DNA from: Algoriphagus lutimaris | GTDB taxonomy: Bacteria > Bacteroidota > Bacteroidia > Cytophagales > Cyclobacteriaceae | Assembly: GCF_017051705.1 (NCBI RefSeq) | Contig: NZ_JAFIDJ010000002.1 | Span: 826,384-890,383, forward strand | Length of the DNA: 64,000 bases | Reading direction: 5' to 3' | Shown here: piece by piece, positions 16,865-26,349 of the stretch | Position numbering within the stretch: the stretch's first letter is position 1 | Layout of the letters: each line of letters opens with the position of its first letter | Program-made: the position numbers and the translations under genes | Notes under the pieces: model-generated | Seen by the model: the letters and a program-made list of their open reading frames with translations, nothing else | What the model was told of the DNA's origin: nothing | Databases searched by the model: none

Positions 16865-19800
16865 TTGACGATCAAATGCGTTAAATTTGATCTCCAAACC
16901 TTACTTACAAACTACGCTACTATTTTGGATCGACAGGCATTTCTCTCCATCTACCAATCAGACCCGATTTTTCAGACGCTTTCGCATGAATTAAACAAGA
17001 AAGAAAAATTCCTCTTACAATTGAAGGGTCTTTCCGGAAGTCTTGATATGGTGCTTTTTTCAAGCTATTTCCTCCAACATGGTGGTTTTCACCTAATCAT
17101 AGCTACGGATAAAGAACAAGCTGCCTACCTCAATTCAGATCTTCAAAATCTGTTGAACACAGAAGATCATATGATTTTTCCTTCGAGTTTCAAGCGAGCT
17201 TACCAATACGAGGAAGTAGACAATGCCAATGTATTATTACGTTCTGAAATCCTAAATCTTGTACTGGATGCCAAGACCAATTCCAGGATTATTGTCACCT
17301 ACCCAGAAGCGCTTTATGAACGGGTTATCAATAAAAGATCCTTGAAAGAAAATACGTTTACGGCTTCTGTGGGAGAATCTGTGGATATGGAATTTGTTTC
17401 CGAAGTCTTGACCAGCTATGATTTCGAAAAAACCGATTTTGTCTATGAACCTGGTCAATTTGCCATAAGAGGGGGAATTTTGGATGTGTTTTCTTTTTCG
17501 AATGAACACCCCTACCGTCTTGAACTTTTTGGAAAAGAGATTGAAAGTATTCGAACTTTTGACCCGGAAAGCCAACTTTCCATTGCCAATGTCGATGAAA
17601 TTTCACTGATCCCGAATGTTCAGACGAAACTACTTCAGGAAGTTCGCCAGTCTTTTCTAAGCTTTCTACCCCAAGACTGCAAAATCTGGTATAAGGACTA
17701 TCAGCTCAACCTGGATGTGATGGACGAGTGTTTTCATAAAGCAGAACAGGCTTTTGATACCATTGCAAAGCAAACCCAGACTGATAAGCTCATGCTGAAG
17801 CCCTCTGACCTTTTTGATAAAGGAAAGGATTTTCGGGAATTGGCAACTAACCATTCTCAAATTGAATTTGGGAAGCAATTTTACCTCCGGGGAGGGAAAG
17901 AAATCAAATGGGATAGTCAGCCCCAACCTTCTTTTAATAAGAACTTTGACTTATTGGTAAGCAATCTTTCTGAGAATGAGAAAAAAGGATTTACCAATAT
18001 CCTGACTGCGGAAAATGAAAAGCAAATAGAGCGTCTGCTGGGAATTTTCAGAGAGTTGGATCCTACCCTGCAAGTACAAAGCATGCTGCTGGGCTTAAGA
18101 GAAGGATTCGAAGATCGGATTCTAAAACTGGTTTGCTACACGGATCATCAGCTGTTCGAACGTTTCCACCGATACAAGACCCGAAACAAAGCCAGCAAGT
18201 CCAAAGCGTTGACCATCAAAGAACTGAAGGCACTACATCCTGGAGATTACATTGTGCATGTGGATTATGGGGTCGGCCGATTTGCAGGATTGGAAAAGGT
18301 GGATGTGAATGGAAAACTTCAAGAAGCCGTCAGGCTGGTCTTCCGGGACGATGATTTGCTATATGTAAATATTCACTCCCTACACAAAATCTCAAAATAT
18401 TCTGGGCAAGAAGGCACCATGCCTTCTATGTCAAAATTAGGTTCTCCGGAGTGGGACAACAAAAAGAAAAAGGTAAAGCGGCAAGTCAAAGACATAGCCA
18501 AGGATTTGATCTCCTTGTATGCAAAAAGAAGATCTACGCCTGGTTTTGCCTTCAGTAGGGATTCTGTATTGCAGGTGGAATTGGAGTCTTCCTTTATCTA
18601 TGAAGATACTCCAGATCAGGCCATGTCTACTGCAGATGTGAAAGCCGATATGGAAAAATCATACCCTATGGATCGTTTGGTTTGTGGTGATGTAGGTTTT
18701 GGAAAGACAGAAGTGGCCATTCGTGCTGCATTTAAAGCAGTCAACGATCGAAAGCAAGTGGCTGTTTTGGTTCCCACCACGATTTTAGCCATGCAGCATT
18801 ATCAGACTTTTTGTGAACGTCTGGAAAATCTACCAGTAAAAGTGGAGTATATCAACCGATTCCGTACCGCCAAACAGGTCAAAGAGATTGTTGCTCAGGT
18901 GAAGACTGGAGAAATAGACATTCTGGTTGGGACGCATAAAATCGTCAACAAAGACATCGTTTTCAAAGACTTAGGCCTGTTGATCATCGATGAAGAGCAA
19001 AAATTTGGGGTAAAAGTAAAAGACCAACTGAAAAATCTTCGAGTCAATGTTGACGTATTGACTTTGACCGCCACTCCGATTCCAAGGACCCTTCATTTTT
19101 CGCTGATGGGCGCTCGGGATTTGTCAGTCATTGCCACGCCTCCACCCAATAGACAACCCGTAACTACCGAAGTCGCGACCTTTCAGGAAGAAACTATTCG
19201 TGATGCGATAGCCTATGAGTTAAGAAGAGGCGGACAAGTATTTTTCGTTCACAATCGCGTAGGAGAAATTGACAGCATTGCCAATTTGATCATGAAACTG
19301 GTTCCTGATGCCCGAGTAGTTGGAGCCCATGGACAGATGGATGGCAAAAAGCTCGAAAAAATTATGGTGGATTTTATCAATCATGAATACGATGTGCTCG
19401 TTTCTACCAACATCATTGAATCAGGATTAGATATTCCTAATGCAAACACGATTATCATTAACCGAGCTCATATGTTTGGTTTGAGTGATTTGCACCAAAT
19501 GAGAGGAAGAGTGGGGAGAAGCAATAAAAAAGCCTTCTGCTATTTATTGACTCAGCCGATGTCTGGCCTTACCCCTGAAGCGAGGAAAAGACTACAAACA
19601 TTGGAGGAATTTTCTGATCTGGGAGATGGATTCAAAGTCGCTATGAAAGATCTGGATATCAGGGGAGCGGGCAACTTATTGGGAGCAGAACAAAGTGGAT
19701 TTATTACTGATCTAGGATTTGAAATGTATCATAAAATCCTAGATGAAGCAGTGCAGGAATTGAAGGAAAATGAGTTTGCTGCCCTTTTCGAAGTGGATCT

Positions 19801-20278
19801 GAAAGAAAAAGTGAAAGTATTGGTACAGGATTGTACCATTGAAACAGATTTGGAACTCTTGATACCCGAAGAATATGTAACCAATATTTCAGAAAGATTG
19901 GGGCTCTATTCCAAGTTGGATACCATTAAAAACGAAGAAGAACTGAGTAAATTCTCAGCGATGCTGATCGATCGATTTGGTCCTTTGCCTGATTCGGTCA
20001 AGGATTTGATGGAAACGGTACGATTGAGATGGATGGCAGAAAAACTGGGAATTGAGAAGCTAAATTTGAAAGGCAAGCAAATGAAATGCTACCTACTCCC
20101 TTCTACCAGAGATGATTTCTATTCCTCCGAGATATTTGGGAAGATTATGAAATTTGTTCAGTTACATGCGAAGCAAAGTAAAATAAAGGAGTACAAAAAT
20201 CGTTTGATTTTAACAGTATCAGAAATTCCAACGATCTCAAAGGCTCAAAGTGCTCTAAAAGAGATGTCTGAAGTCTGA
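16865..20278 (+). CDS. mfd: Transcription-repair coupling factor Mfd
   Basis: A 1137-residue Mfd, near full family length. It has an N-terminal UvrB-like region, the RNA-polymerase-interacting domain beginning GDYIVHVDYGVGRFAGLEK (about 455), a superfamily 2 translocase with Walker A GDVGFGKTEVAIR, DEEQ box and TATPIPRTL, then the MRGRVGRS helicase motif and a C-terminal TRCF domain. It dislodges stalled RNA polymerase and recruits UvrA. The first codon is TTG; an alternative TTG at 16925 (giving DRQAFLSIYQSDP) matches the usual family start better. No ATG lies near. Confidence 0.96.
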   Translation: MTIKCVKFDLQTLLTNYATILDRQAFLSIYQSDPIFQTLSHELNKKEKFLLQLKGLSGSLDMVLFSSYFLQHGGFHLIIATDKEQAAYLNSDLQNLLNTEDHMIFPSSFKRAYQYEEVDNANVLLRSEILNLVLDAKTNSRIIVTYPEALYERVINKRSLKENTFTASVGESVDMEFVSEVLTSYDFEKTDFVYEPGQFAIRGGILDVFSFSNEHPYRLELFGKEIESIRTFDPESQLSIANVDEISLIPNVQTKLLQEVRQSFLSFLPQDCKIWYKDYQLNLDVMDECFHKAEQAFDTIAKQTQTDKLMLKPSDLFDKGKDFRELATNHSQIEFGKQFYLRGGKEIKWDSQPQPSFNKNFDLLVSNLSENEKKGFTNILTAENEKQIERLLGIFRELDPTLQVQSMLLGLREGFEDRILKLVCYTDHQLFERFHRYKTRNKASKSKALTIKELKALHPGDYIVHVDYGVGRFAGLEKVDVNGKLQEAVRLVFRDDDLLYVNIHSLHKISKYSGQEGTMPSMSKLGSPEWDNKKKKVKRQVKDIAKDLISLYAKRRSTPGFAFSRDSVLQVELESSFIYEDTPDQAMSTADVKADMEKSYPMDRLVCGDVGFGKTEVAIRAAFKAVNDRKQVAVLVPTTILAMQHYQTFCERLENLPVKVEYINRFRTAKQVKEIVAQVKTGEIDILVGTHKIVNKDIVFKDLGLLIIDEEQKFGVKVKDQLKNLRVNVDVLTLTATPIPRTLHFSLMGARDLSVIATPPPNRQPVTTEVATFQEETIRDAIAYELRRGGQVFFVHNRVGEIDSIANLIMKLVPDARVVGAHGQMDGKKLEKIMVDFINHEYDVLVSTNIIESGLDIPNANTIIINRAHMFGLSDLHQMRGRVGRSNKKAFCYLLTQPMSGLTPEARKRLQTLEEFSDLGDGFKVAMKDLDIRGAGNLLGAEQSGFITDLGFEMYHKILDEAVQELKENEFAALFEVDLKEKVKVLVQDCTIETDLELLIPEEYVTNISERLGLYSKLDTIKNEEELSKFSAMLIDRFGPLPDSVKDLMETVRLRWMAEKLGIEKLNLKGKQMKCYLLPSTRDDFYSSEIFGKIMKFVQLHAKQSKIKEYKNRLILTVSEIPTISKAQSALKEMSEV

Positions 20279-20415
20279 TTTTCGTAAAATTTAACTGGCA
20301 TAAATATTGTTGTTTTCCATACCAAATTTGTAGAATACTCGAAAATTTGCATAATAAGCACCTTTTCTTAAACTTGCGTTCTAGAAATTTGATTGGAAGT
20401 AGTCTGTAATGCTTC

Positions 20416-20423
20416 TATATTTA
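20416..20423 (+). promoter_or_regulatory. Candidate promoter of the gliding lipoprotein gene
   Basis: TATATTTA (close to TAnnTTTG) lies 19 bases after a TTGG, an acceptable Bacteroidetes -33/-7 spacing, and 33 bases before the ATG. Confidence 0.4.
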
Positions 20424-20455
20424 CAAACTGATCAAGACCTTAAATAGATATAAAT

Positions 20456-21679
20456 ATGCGTCTGAGTAACAAATCATGGGGAATGTGGACAGCTGCCTTG
20501 GCTATTGTAGCTGGCTCTGTTTTAACCTCTTGTAACAAAACTCCAGGTTATGGTAGAAGAACTGCCAATAACCCAGGCAAAAAAAGTGCGACGACAGGAG
20601 CTGAGTTCAGTTTTGAAGAAAACGACTCTACTAACTTCTTTGTGGCAAAAAATGCGGAACAAATTCCTGGACCAAACTTGAAATTCATCCAAGGTGGCCG
20701 GGCTGTTTTGGGTTCTCAAGAGGAAGATGTGATGGCATTCCGAGACAACCAGGAAAGAACCGTGACAATTTCCAATTTCTACATGGATGAAACTGAAATC
20801 ACGAATAATGACTATCGTGAATTTCTTTTCGATATGAAGAAAAAGGTAAGTGCTGATTCTCTTTTGAAGTTGGAGCCATCGGAAAATGTTTGGTCTGGCG
20901 CTATGTCTTTCAATGACCTTTATCAGTCATACTATTTCAGGTTCCCTGGATTTAATTTCTATCCTGTTGCTGGAGTTTCTTGGACTCAAGCAAACGTTTA
21001 TTCAAAATGGAGAACTGAATATGTTCAGGAAATCATTCGAAAAGAAAGAGAAATTGACTCTACTTTTACTAAAAACCAATTGATCGAACGAGGAGTTGCC
21101 ATGGCTGATTTCCGTTTGCCAAACGAAGGTGAGTGGGAATATGCAGCCAAAGCAATGATCGGTACCCAATACTTAGACGAAAATCAGGAATATGGTAGAA
21201 TTTATCCTTGGGATGGTCGCGGTGTGAGAAATCCATACAATGTGAAGAGAAAAGGCAAGCAGGGTGATTTTTTAGCTAACTTCAAAAGAGGTCGTGGGGA
21301 CTATGCAGGTATTGCTGGTAATCAAAGAAATGATGGAGAAATCCTTCCTACCAACGTGTATGATATGGCTCCAAATGATTTCGGATTGTACCACATGGCT
21401 GGAAACATGAATGAGTGGGTTTATGATGTTTATCGTCCACTTTCATACCAAGATTTTGATGACCTTAATCCATTGAGAAAAGATGGAGTATATGATGAGA
21501 TTGACAATTATGAGACTACCATGCTAAGCGATGAGTTTAGAGTATACAAAGGAGGCTCTTGGAAAGATGTTTCTTATTGGTTAGCTCCAGGTACTCGTAG
21601 ATTTATGCACCAAGATTCTGCTACCAACTCTATTGGTTTCAGATGTGCAATGATCTCTATTGGAGAAAAAGGAAAATAA
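20456..21679 (+). CDS. GldJ/GldK-type gliding-motility lipoprotein (SUMF1 fold)
   Basis: A 407-residue lipoprotein (signal AGSVLTSC, Cys about 26) with a formylglycine-generating-enzyme-like fold: LKFIQGGRAVLGS, ISNFYMDETEITNNDYREF, VSWTQANVYSKWR, FRLPNEGEWEYAAKAM, MAGNMNEWVYDVY, KGGSWKDVSYW and a final GFRCAMIS. In Bacteroidetes these lipoproteins (GldJ, GldK/PorK) belong to the gliding and type IX secretion machinery. No gldLMN genes follow, which favours the separately encoded GldJ over GldK, but I cannot separate them by sequence here. A strong terminator ends the gene. Confidence 0.85.
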   Translation: MRLSNKSWGMWTAALAIVAGSVLTSCNKTPGYGRRTANNPGKKSATTGAEFSFEENDSTNFFVAKNAEQIPGPNLKFIQGGRAVLGSQEEDVMAFRDNQERTVTISNFYMDETEITNNDYREFLFDMKKKVSADSLLKLEPSENVWSGAMSFNDLYQSYYFRFPGFNFYPVAGVSWTQANVYSKWRTEYVQEIIRKEREIDSTFTKNQLIERGVAMADFRLPNEGEWEYAAKAMIGTQYLDENQEYGRIYPWDGRGVRNPYNVKRKGKQGDFLANFKRGRGDYAGIAGNQRNDGEILPTNVYDMAPNDFGLYHMAGNMNEWVYDVYRPLSYQDFDDLNPLRKDGVYDEIDNYETTMLSDEFRVYKGGSWKDVSYWLAPGTRRFMHQDSATNSIGFRCAMISIGEKGK

Positions 21680-21698
21680 TTCTAAATATTTGTTGAAG

Positions 21699-21733
21699 AG
21701 CCCCGAGCGAATTTTCGTGTCGGGGCTTTTTTA
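21699..21733 (+). terminator. Strong rho-independent terminator
   Basis: AGCCCCGA paired with TCGGGGCT, extended inside by GCGAA/TTCGT, followed by a run of T. It separates the gliding lipoprotein from rluF and shows that the longer upstream reading frame of rluF is not the real start. Confidence 0.93.
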
Positions 21734-21761
21734 TTTCCAAAGAATCAGGAAATTTTACAGT

Positions 21762-22493
21762 ATGGAAGAGAATAAAGGAATCCGAATCAATAAATACCTG
21801 AGTGAAGTAGGTTTTTGTTCCAGGAGAGAAGGCGATAAGCTTCTTGAAGCAGGGAGGATTACTTTAAATGGTAAAATCCCGGAAGTGGGCACTAAAGTAA
21901 TGCCCAATGATATTGTGAGGGTAGATGGCAAGCCAGTGGGAAAGCCGATTCAAAACCATGTGTATATCGCATTCAATAAACCCGTAGGAATAGTTTCCAC
22001 CACCGATACCAAAGGGGAGAAGAATAATATGATAGACTATATTGGGCACCCTCAAAGGATTTTTCCAATCGGTAGATTAGACAAGGACAGTGAAGGCTTA
22101 ATTTTCCTGACCAGTGAAGGAGATATTGTCAATAAAATCCTGCGGTCCAAGAACAACCATGAAAAGGAATACATTGTCACTGTGGACAAGCCTATCAACG
22201 ATCGCTTTATTCAACGCATGAGCTCTGGGATTCCCATTTTGGACACTGTCACTGATCCCTGTAAAGTGGAACGGATTTCCCGATTCAAATTCAGAATTAT
22301 CCTCACCCAAGGGCTGAATCGCCAAATCAGAAGAATGTGTGAATATTTGGGATACGAAGTGAAGCAATTGAAACGCATCCGGATTATGAATGTGCGCCTG
22401 GATATCCCGATAGGTAAGTGGAGAGACTTAACCGAAAAGGAACTGAAAGAACTCAACTACCTGGTAGCAGACAGTTCAAAAACCTTCGATTAA
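21762..22493 (+). CDS. rluF: 23S rRNA pseudouridine synthase RluF
   Basis: About 243 residues from the ATG at 21762, which lies after the terminator of the previous gene. The N-terminal S4 RNA-binding domain reads IRINKYLSEVGFCSRREGDK; the catalytic segment is PIGRLDKDSEGLIFLTSEGD with the active Asp. The stretch IVNKILRSKNNHEKEYIVTV and the C-terminal NRQIRRMCEYLGYEVKQLKR fit RluF, which modifies U2604 (E. coli numbering), better than RluB or RluE. It acts during large-subunit maturation in the cytoplasm. Confidence 0.9.
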   Translation: MEENKGIRINKYLSEVGFCSRREGDKLLEAGRITLNGKIPEVGTKVMPNDIVRVDGKPVGKPIQNHVYIAFNKPVGIVSTTDTKGEKNNMIDYIGHPQRIFPIGRLDKDSEGLIFLTSEGDIVNKILRSKNNHEKEYIVTVDKPINDRFIQRMSSGIPILDTVTDPCKVERISRFKFRIILTQGLNRQIRRMCEYLGYEVKQLKRIRIMNVRLDIPIGKWRDLTEKELKELNYLVADSSKTFD

Positions 22494-22867
22494 ACCCATT
22501 AGAATCTATTTTTTTGCCTTTTTAGTTTAGACTAAGCTTGTTCTATAATTGTTGATTATACTTTTATAATCTAATAAACTAATTATTGAAATAGGGTTTA
22601 TTTTTTTCACTAAGCTTTTATTTTTTACCAATTATCCCCTCAAGTAAACTGATTTAAATCATAATAAAACGAATTTTAAATCAATCATAATCAGTGATTT
22701 GTAAGATAACTTGTGGTATACACATTAATTAAGTACCAGGTTTTCTAACAATCAATCTGTGGATAAGCAAGACAGTAAACTCAGGTTAATTTTTCGAGAA
22801 TTTAATACCTCAACATTAGAGGAAGGAAGTACCTAGTATTTCTATTATCAACCTAAACTAATAAACA
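22494..22867. other. AT-rich intergenic region
   Basis: No gene or RNA recognised in 374 bases. The sequence ACTAAGCTT occurs twice (22531 region and 22609 region), both before AT-rich runs; this is probably chance. It should contain the rluF 3' end and the promoter of the next gene. Confidence 0.4.
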
Positions 22868-23890
22868 ATGAGATCTAAAGCATTGATGATTATAGGAATT
22901 GTAGTAGCTATTCTTTTAGGCTGTATTTCAAAGAATGAGGATAAATCAACCTTGGAAGTGGTGACCAATGGAAAAAATAAAGTAGACACCTTAATTTATT
23001 CCAATCCACAAAATTATTCCAACACCCTAGAATCGGGACCTGATGTCCAAAATATAGAAGTCAGGAATTATAAGGACCTATTTGAACTATACGAGAAGCT
23101 TAACTATACTCCTGAAGCTTGGCAGTCTGGCATCAGGGAAGTTCCAAGAGTATACCTTCCGATCATTGGTGACCGATGGGGATCCGGAAACTCAGAGGAA
23201 GTAACCACAGACAACAAAAAGAGGCTCTTCTTTCGAACCTTAGCCCCTTTGATATTAAGATCGAATGAACTGATTTTAAAAGACAGAGACAGACTGGGTG
23301 AAATAAGATCTTCTTTGAAACAGAGTAATTCCATTTCAAAAGAAGATCAGACATGGATTGTTAAGCTTGCCAAAGTTTACAAAGTGGAGGTAAAAGAGGA
23401 TGAGATTTCGGTTGATCGGGTTGATGAATTATGGAAAAAAGTGGATATCGTTCCTGTCTCTTTGGCATTGGCTCAAGCAGCTGAAGAAAGTGGCTGGGGA
23501 ACTTCAAGATTTGCAGCATTAGGAAATGCAGTTTATGGCCAATGGACATGGGGATCCAATGCAATAATCCCGGAAAATCAACGAAAAGAAAAAGGGAATT
23601 ATGGAATTGCCTCCTTTGAAAATCTTCAACAGTCCATCTGTGCCTACATGCTCAATTTAAATACCCATCGAGCTTATTCCAGCCTAAGAGACAAAAGGGC
23701 AGAGCTGAGAAGAAATAATGAAGAAATCACCGGATATATTCTTGCTGGACAATTAACCAAGTATTCAGAGCGTGGTGAGGAATATGTGAAATCTCTAAGA
23801 GGCTTGATGGACTATAATCAACTTATTCCAACTGATGAGGCCTATTTGTCTTCTAGCCCCATTATTTATTTAGTTCCTGTAGCTAATTGA
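22868..23890 (+). CDS. Bax-like glucosaminidase-domain lipoprotein
   Basis: A 340-residue lipoprotein (signal VVAILLGC, Cys about 19). The C-terminal half is a mannosyl-glycoprotein endo-beta-N-acetylglucosaminidase-type domain similar to E. coli Bax: PVSLALAQAAEESGWGTSRF with the candidate catalytic Glu, GNAVYGQWTW, YGIASFENLQQSICAYMLNL and YSERGEEYVKSLR. It probably cleaves or binds peptidoglycan at the cell surface or periplasm. The N-terminal 150 residues (NYKDLFELYEKLNYTPEAWQ) are also Bax-like. It is followed by an outer-membrane protein gene, 72 bases on. Confidence 0.88.
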   Translation: MRSKALMIIGIVVAILLGCISKNEDKSTLEVVTNGKNKVDTLIYSNPQNYSNTLESGPDVQNIEVRNYKDLFELYEKLNYTPEAWQSGIREVPRVYLPIIGDRWGSGNSEEVTTDNKKRLFFRTLAPLILRSNELILKDRDRLGEIRSSLKQSNSISKEDQTWIVKLAKVYKVEVKEDEISVDRVDELWKKVDIVPVSLALAQAAEESGWGTSRFAALGNAVYGQWTWGSNAIIPENQRKEKGNYGIASFENLQQSICAYMLNLNTHRAYSSLRDKRAELRRNNEEITGYILAGQLTKYSERGEEYVKSLRGLMDYNQLIPTDEAYLSSSPIIYLVPVAN

Positions 23891-23962
23891 AGTCAATTCT
23901 AAGGTAAACCAAATTCTATTTTCCCATGAATTCAAAATGAAGAAAAAATCTTAATTCAAAAA

Positions 23963-24766
23963 ATGAAATCTCTAATCTGCCTTTTCAGCGCCATTTTATT
24001 GGCAACCGGAACTATTTACGGGCAATCTCAGGAAGAGCTGTCTAAACAAGCTGCTAATCCATTAGCAAACCTGATGAGCTTTCCTTTTCAGAATAACCTT
24101 AATATGAATTATGGCCCTTTTAATAGGAATTTGAATATCATGAATTTCCAACCAGTGATTCCATTTGGGTTAAAAAAAGGGACGATCATTACCAGGACCA
24201 TTTTGCCATTCATGAAAATTCCTGATTTCTCAAGCGAAACTGGAAAGTACTCTTCCGGTTTAGGAGATATGGTATTAACCGCTTTCTATTCGCCAGAAAG
24301 TAGTGTGACTTGGGGAATTGGTCCCGTATTGGAACTTCCCACTGGCGGGAGGAAAAGAGGTTCCCAAAAATGGAGTGCAGGCCCTTCTTTTGTGATTCTG
24401 GTTCAACCAGGGGACTGGACCTTTGGAGCACTCGTAAATAATGCCTGGTCTTTTGCCGGAAATGAGGATCGCTCGGATGTAAATCATATGCTATTTAACG
24501 CCTTCATTGTACTACAACTTGGAAATGGTTGGTATGTGAACAGCGCTCCAATTATAACTGCCGATTGGACAGCTCCCTCAGGTCAACAGTGGACTGTGCC
24601 TGTAGGTGGAGGAGGAGGAAAACTTGTGATGATAGGAGGAAGACTACCCTTAAACCTTCAATCTCAGATTTATTATAATGTGGAACATCCAGACTTTGGC
24701 CCTGATTGGCAATGGAGATTACAACTACAGATACTTTTGCCAAAAAGCATACTTTCAAAAAAGTAA
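23963..24766 (+). CDS. Outer-membrane beta-barrel protein, paralogue of the protein at 32079-32876
   Basis: A 267-residue protein with a signal peptide ending TIYGQ and alternating aromatic/polar strands of a small beta-barrel. Conserved blocks shared with the second copy are QAANPLANLMSFPFQNN, NLNIMNFQPVIPF, SSGLGDMVLTAFYSP, VTWGIGPVLELPTG, WTFGALVNNAWSFAGNEDR and the C-terminal DWQWRLQLQILLP. Relatives are often called transporter or neuromedin-U-like in databases, without functional proof. It lies after the Bax-like gene and converges with the GH16 gene. Confidence 0.75.
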   Translation: MKSLICLFSAILLATGTIYGQSQEELSKQAANPLANLMSFPFQNNLNMNYGPFNRNLNIMNFQPVIPFGLKKGTIITRTILPFMKIPDFSSETGKYSSGLGDMVLTAFYSPESSVTWGIGPVLELPTGGRKRGSQKWSAGPSFVILVQPGDWTFGALVNNAWSFAGNEDRSDVNHMLFNAFIVLQLGNGWYVNSAPIITADWTAPSGQQWTVPVGGGGGKLVMIGGRLPLNLQSQIYYNVEHPDFGPDWQWRLQLQILLPKSILSKK

Positions 24767-24826
24767 GGGAAAAATAATGATCCACCTTTATGAACTACCG
24801 ACGACCCTATAAAATGGGACTTACTA

Positions 24827-24861
24827 TTTGGTATTAGAGTAAAGTTTACTAGAATACCAAA
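24827..24861. terminator. Hairpin between convergent genes
   Basis: TTTGGTATT and AATACCAAA (9 bp perfect), with an inner AGTAAA/TTTACT pairing. It lies between two convergent stop codons, so it could terminate both transcripts, though there is no clear T run. Confidence 0.5.
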
Positions 24862-24863
24862 CC

Positions 24864-25709
24864 CTATTTTCTCTGATAAACCCGAACATAATCCACTTGA
24901 TACTCCCTTGGAAAATCTGTAGGAGAAGGATCCCCTCCGTTAGAGCCAATAGCCAAATTCAGTAAAATATAGTGGGGTTGATGGAACGGGTTAAACCCAT
25001 CAGGATTTAAGGTTTTGCTTAGATCAATTTCATTCAATAGAACTTCATCCAGGTAGATTTTGATAGATTCTTCCGTCCAATCCATTTTCCAAATATGGAA
25101 TTCATCGGCCCATTGAGGGTCATTTTCTAAAAATTCTGAAAGAGGAATCTTAGCTTCGTCCCAATTAGCTCTTTTGGTCGCATCCGCCCAAGCAGCATTG
25201 GCTAAAATGGTCTGCTCTCCCTTCACCTGATAAAACTCCATTACATCTATTTCTCCATTTGCTGGCCAGGGCTTACTTATTCCCAAAGTCCAAATAGCTG
25301 GCCACATTCCTGAAGCTGTATCAATCTTAGCGCGGACTTCCAAAATACCATATTGAAATTCAAACTTGCCTCTGGTATTGATACTAGAAGAAGTATAATC
25401 AGCAAATTCCCGTGCTTTTTTCCAATTATCGCTCCCTGATTCATAAGCAGGATTAGCTAGTTTTTCTCTTCTCCCTTGGATCAGGAGTATCCCATTTTTC
25501 TGACTAGCATTGGCCTCCTGATACCATTGAAGCTCATTATTTCTGACAAACCCCTTTTCAAAATTCCATGTAGAAAGATCAACGGAACCCTCTTCATTAA
25601 ACTCATCTTGCCAGACAAGTTGATATCCTGCCGGGATTTCCTGAGCAAAGGAAGGTTGCATCATTGCAGCAACTAAAAAAACGAAAAGAGATCTGAAAAT
25701 GATGTTCAT
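24864..25709 (-). CDS. Secreted glycoside hydrolase family 16 (laminarinase-like beta-glucanase)
   Basis: About 281 residues from the ATG at 25709, which starts a signal peptide (FLVAAMMQPSFAQ); the frame extends 22 codons upstream. The catalytic GH16 motif is NGEIDVMEF, with nucleophile and acid/base Glu. Other family blocks are YQLVWQDEFNEEG, FEFQYGILEVRAKID, SGMWPAIWTLG and FNPFHQPHYILLNLAIGSNGG. It likely hydrolyses beta-1,3 or mixed-linkage glucans outside the cytoplasm. No SusCD pair is adjacent, so it is a stand-alone glycan enzyme. Confidence 0.92.
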   Translation of the reverse strand: MNIIFRSLFVFLVAAMMQPSFAQEIPAGYQLVWQDEFNEEGSVDLSTWNFEKGFVRNNELQWYQEANASQKNGILLIQGRREKLANPAYESGSDNWKKAREFADYTSSSINTRGKFEFQYGILEVRAKIDTASGMWPAIWTLGISKPWPANGEIDVMEFYQVKGEQTILANAAWADATKRANWDEAKIPLSEFLENDPQWADEFHIWKMDWTEESIKIYLDEVLLNEIDLSKTLNPDGFNPFHQPHYILLNLAIGSNGGDPSPTDFPREYQVDYVRVYQRK

Positions 25710-25899
25710 AAAAAACAAGGTTTGAAAAAGGAAGGTACAGCATTTTCGAATTGGTTTGGTCAGAAAATCCTTCAAGTAGCAAGAAATAGGGTTTAAAACT
25801 TAGCGAAAACCTCCAGTCAATTGAACACACAACCTATTGAATTTCAAATCATTAATTCGATTTCAACGTATAAAGAGTATAATCAAAACCCAAAATAAC

Positions 25900-26343
25900 A
25901 TGAATGCTGTACAAAAAATGGAACATTGGGCAGATGCCCATCATCCACAATGGATTGATTTTTTACGAGTGGTATTAGGCCTATTTATCTTTTATAAAGG
26001 GGTCTTATTCATTTCAAATACGGATGCCTTGCTAGAAATCATGAAAAATGCGGATCTACAATTTGTAAATTTAGGATTAGCACACTTTGTGGCTTTTGCC
26101 CATTTGGTAGGAGGAATATTGATCGCCATGGGCTTGGTCACCCGATTTGCCATAGCCTTCCAGATCCCAATTCTTTTAGGGGCCGTATTGTTCGTGAATA
26201 TTAATCAAGGCTTTTTATCAGTCTCCAATAACCTGGAATTTGAAACCTCCATTTTGGTATTGGTACTTCTGATTGTCTTTTTAATATTCGGATCAGGAAA
26301 ATTTTCGGTAGATCATTGGATGAAAAAGCACCCAAATGGCTAA
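25900..26343 (+). CDS. DoxX family membrane protein
   Basis: About 147 residues from the second ATG (MNAVQKMEHWADAHHP); an upstream ATG at 25837 is less likely. Four membrane helices are visible (starting near residues 20, 60, 82 and 112), with DFLRVVLGLFIFYKGVLFI and AHLVGGILIAMGLVTRFA, typical of DoxX/DoxD-like proteins. Relatives have been tied to redox or sulfur metabolism but the general function is unknown. Its stop is six bases from the stop of the convergent lipoprotein gene. Confidence 0.85.
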   Translation: MNAVQKMEHWADAHHPQWIDFLRVVLGLFIFYKGVLFISNTDALLEIMKNADLQFVNLGLAHFVAFAHLVGGILIAMGLVTRFAIAFQIPILLGAVLFVNINQGFLSVSNNLEFETSILVLVLLIVFLIFGSGKFSVDHWMKKHPNG

Positions 26344-26349
26344 TACCGT

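Noticed and set aside
20456-21679. SUMF1-fold protein as the formylglycine-generating enzyme for the two sulfatases
   Set aside because: It is a lipoprotein with GldJ/GldK features and lies near no sulfatase; the catalytic Cys pair of the enzyme is not evident.
21660-21761. Longer N-terminus of RluF
   Set aside because: It would run through a strong rho-independent terminator and lacks S4-domain similarity.
22494-22867. Repeated ACTAAGCTT as direct repeat or att site
   Set aside because: Only nine bases, AT-rich context, no mobile gene nearby; probably chance.
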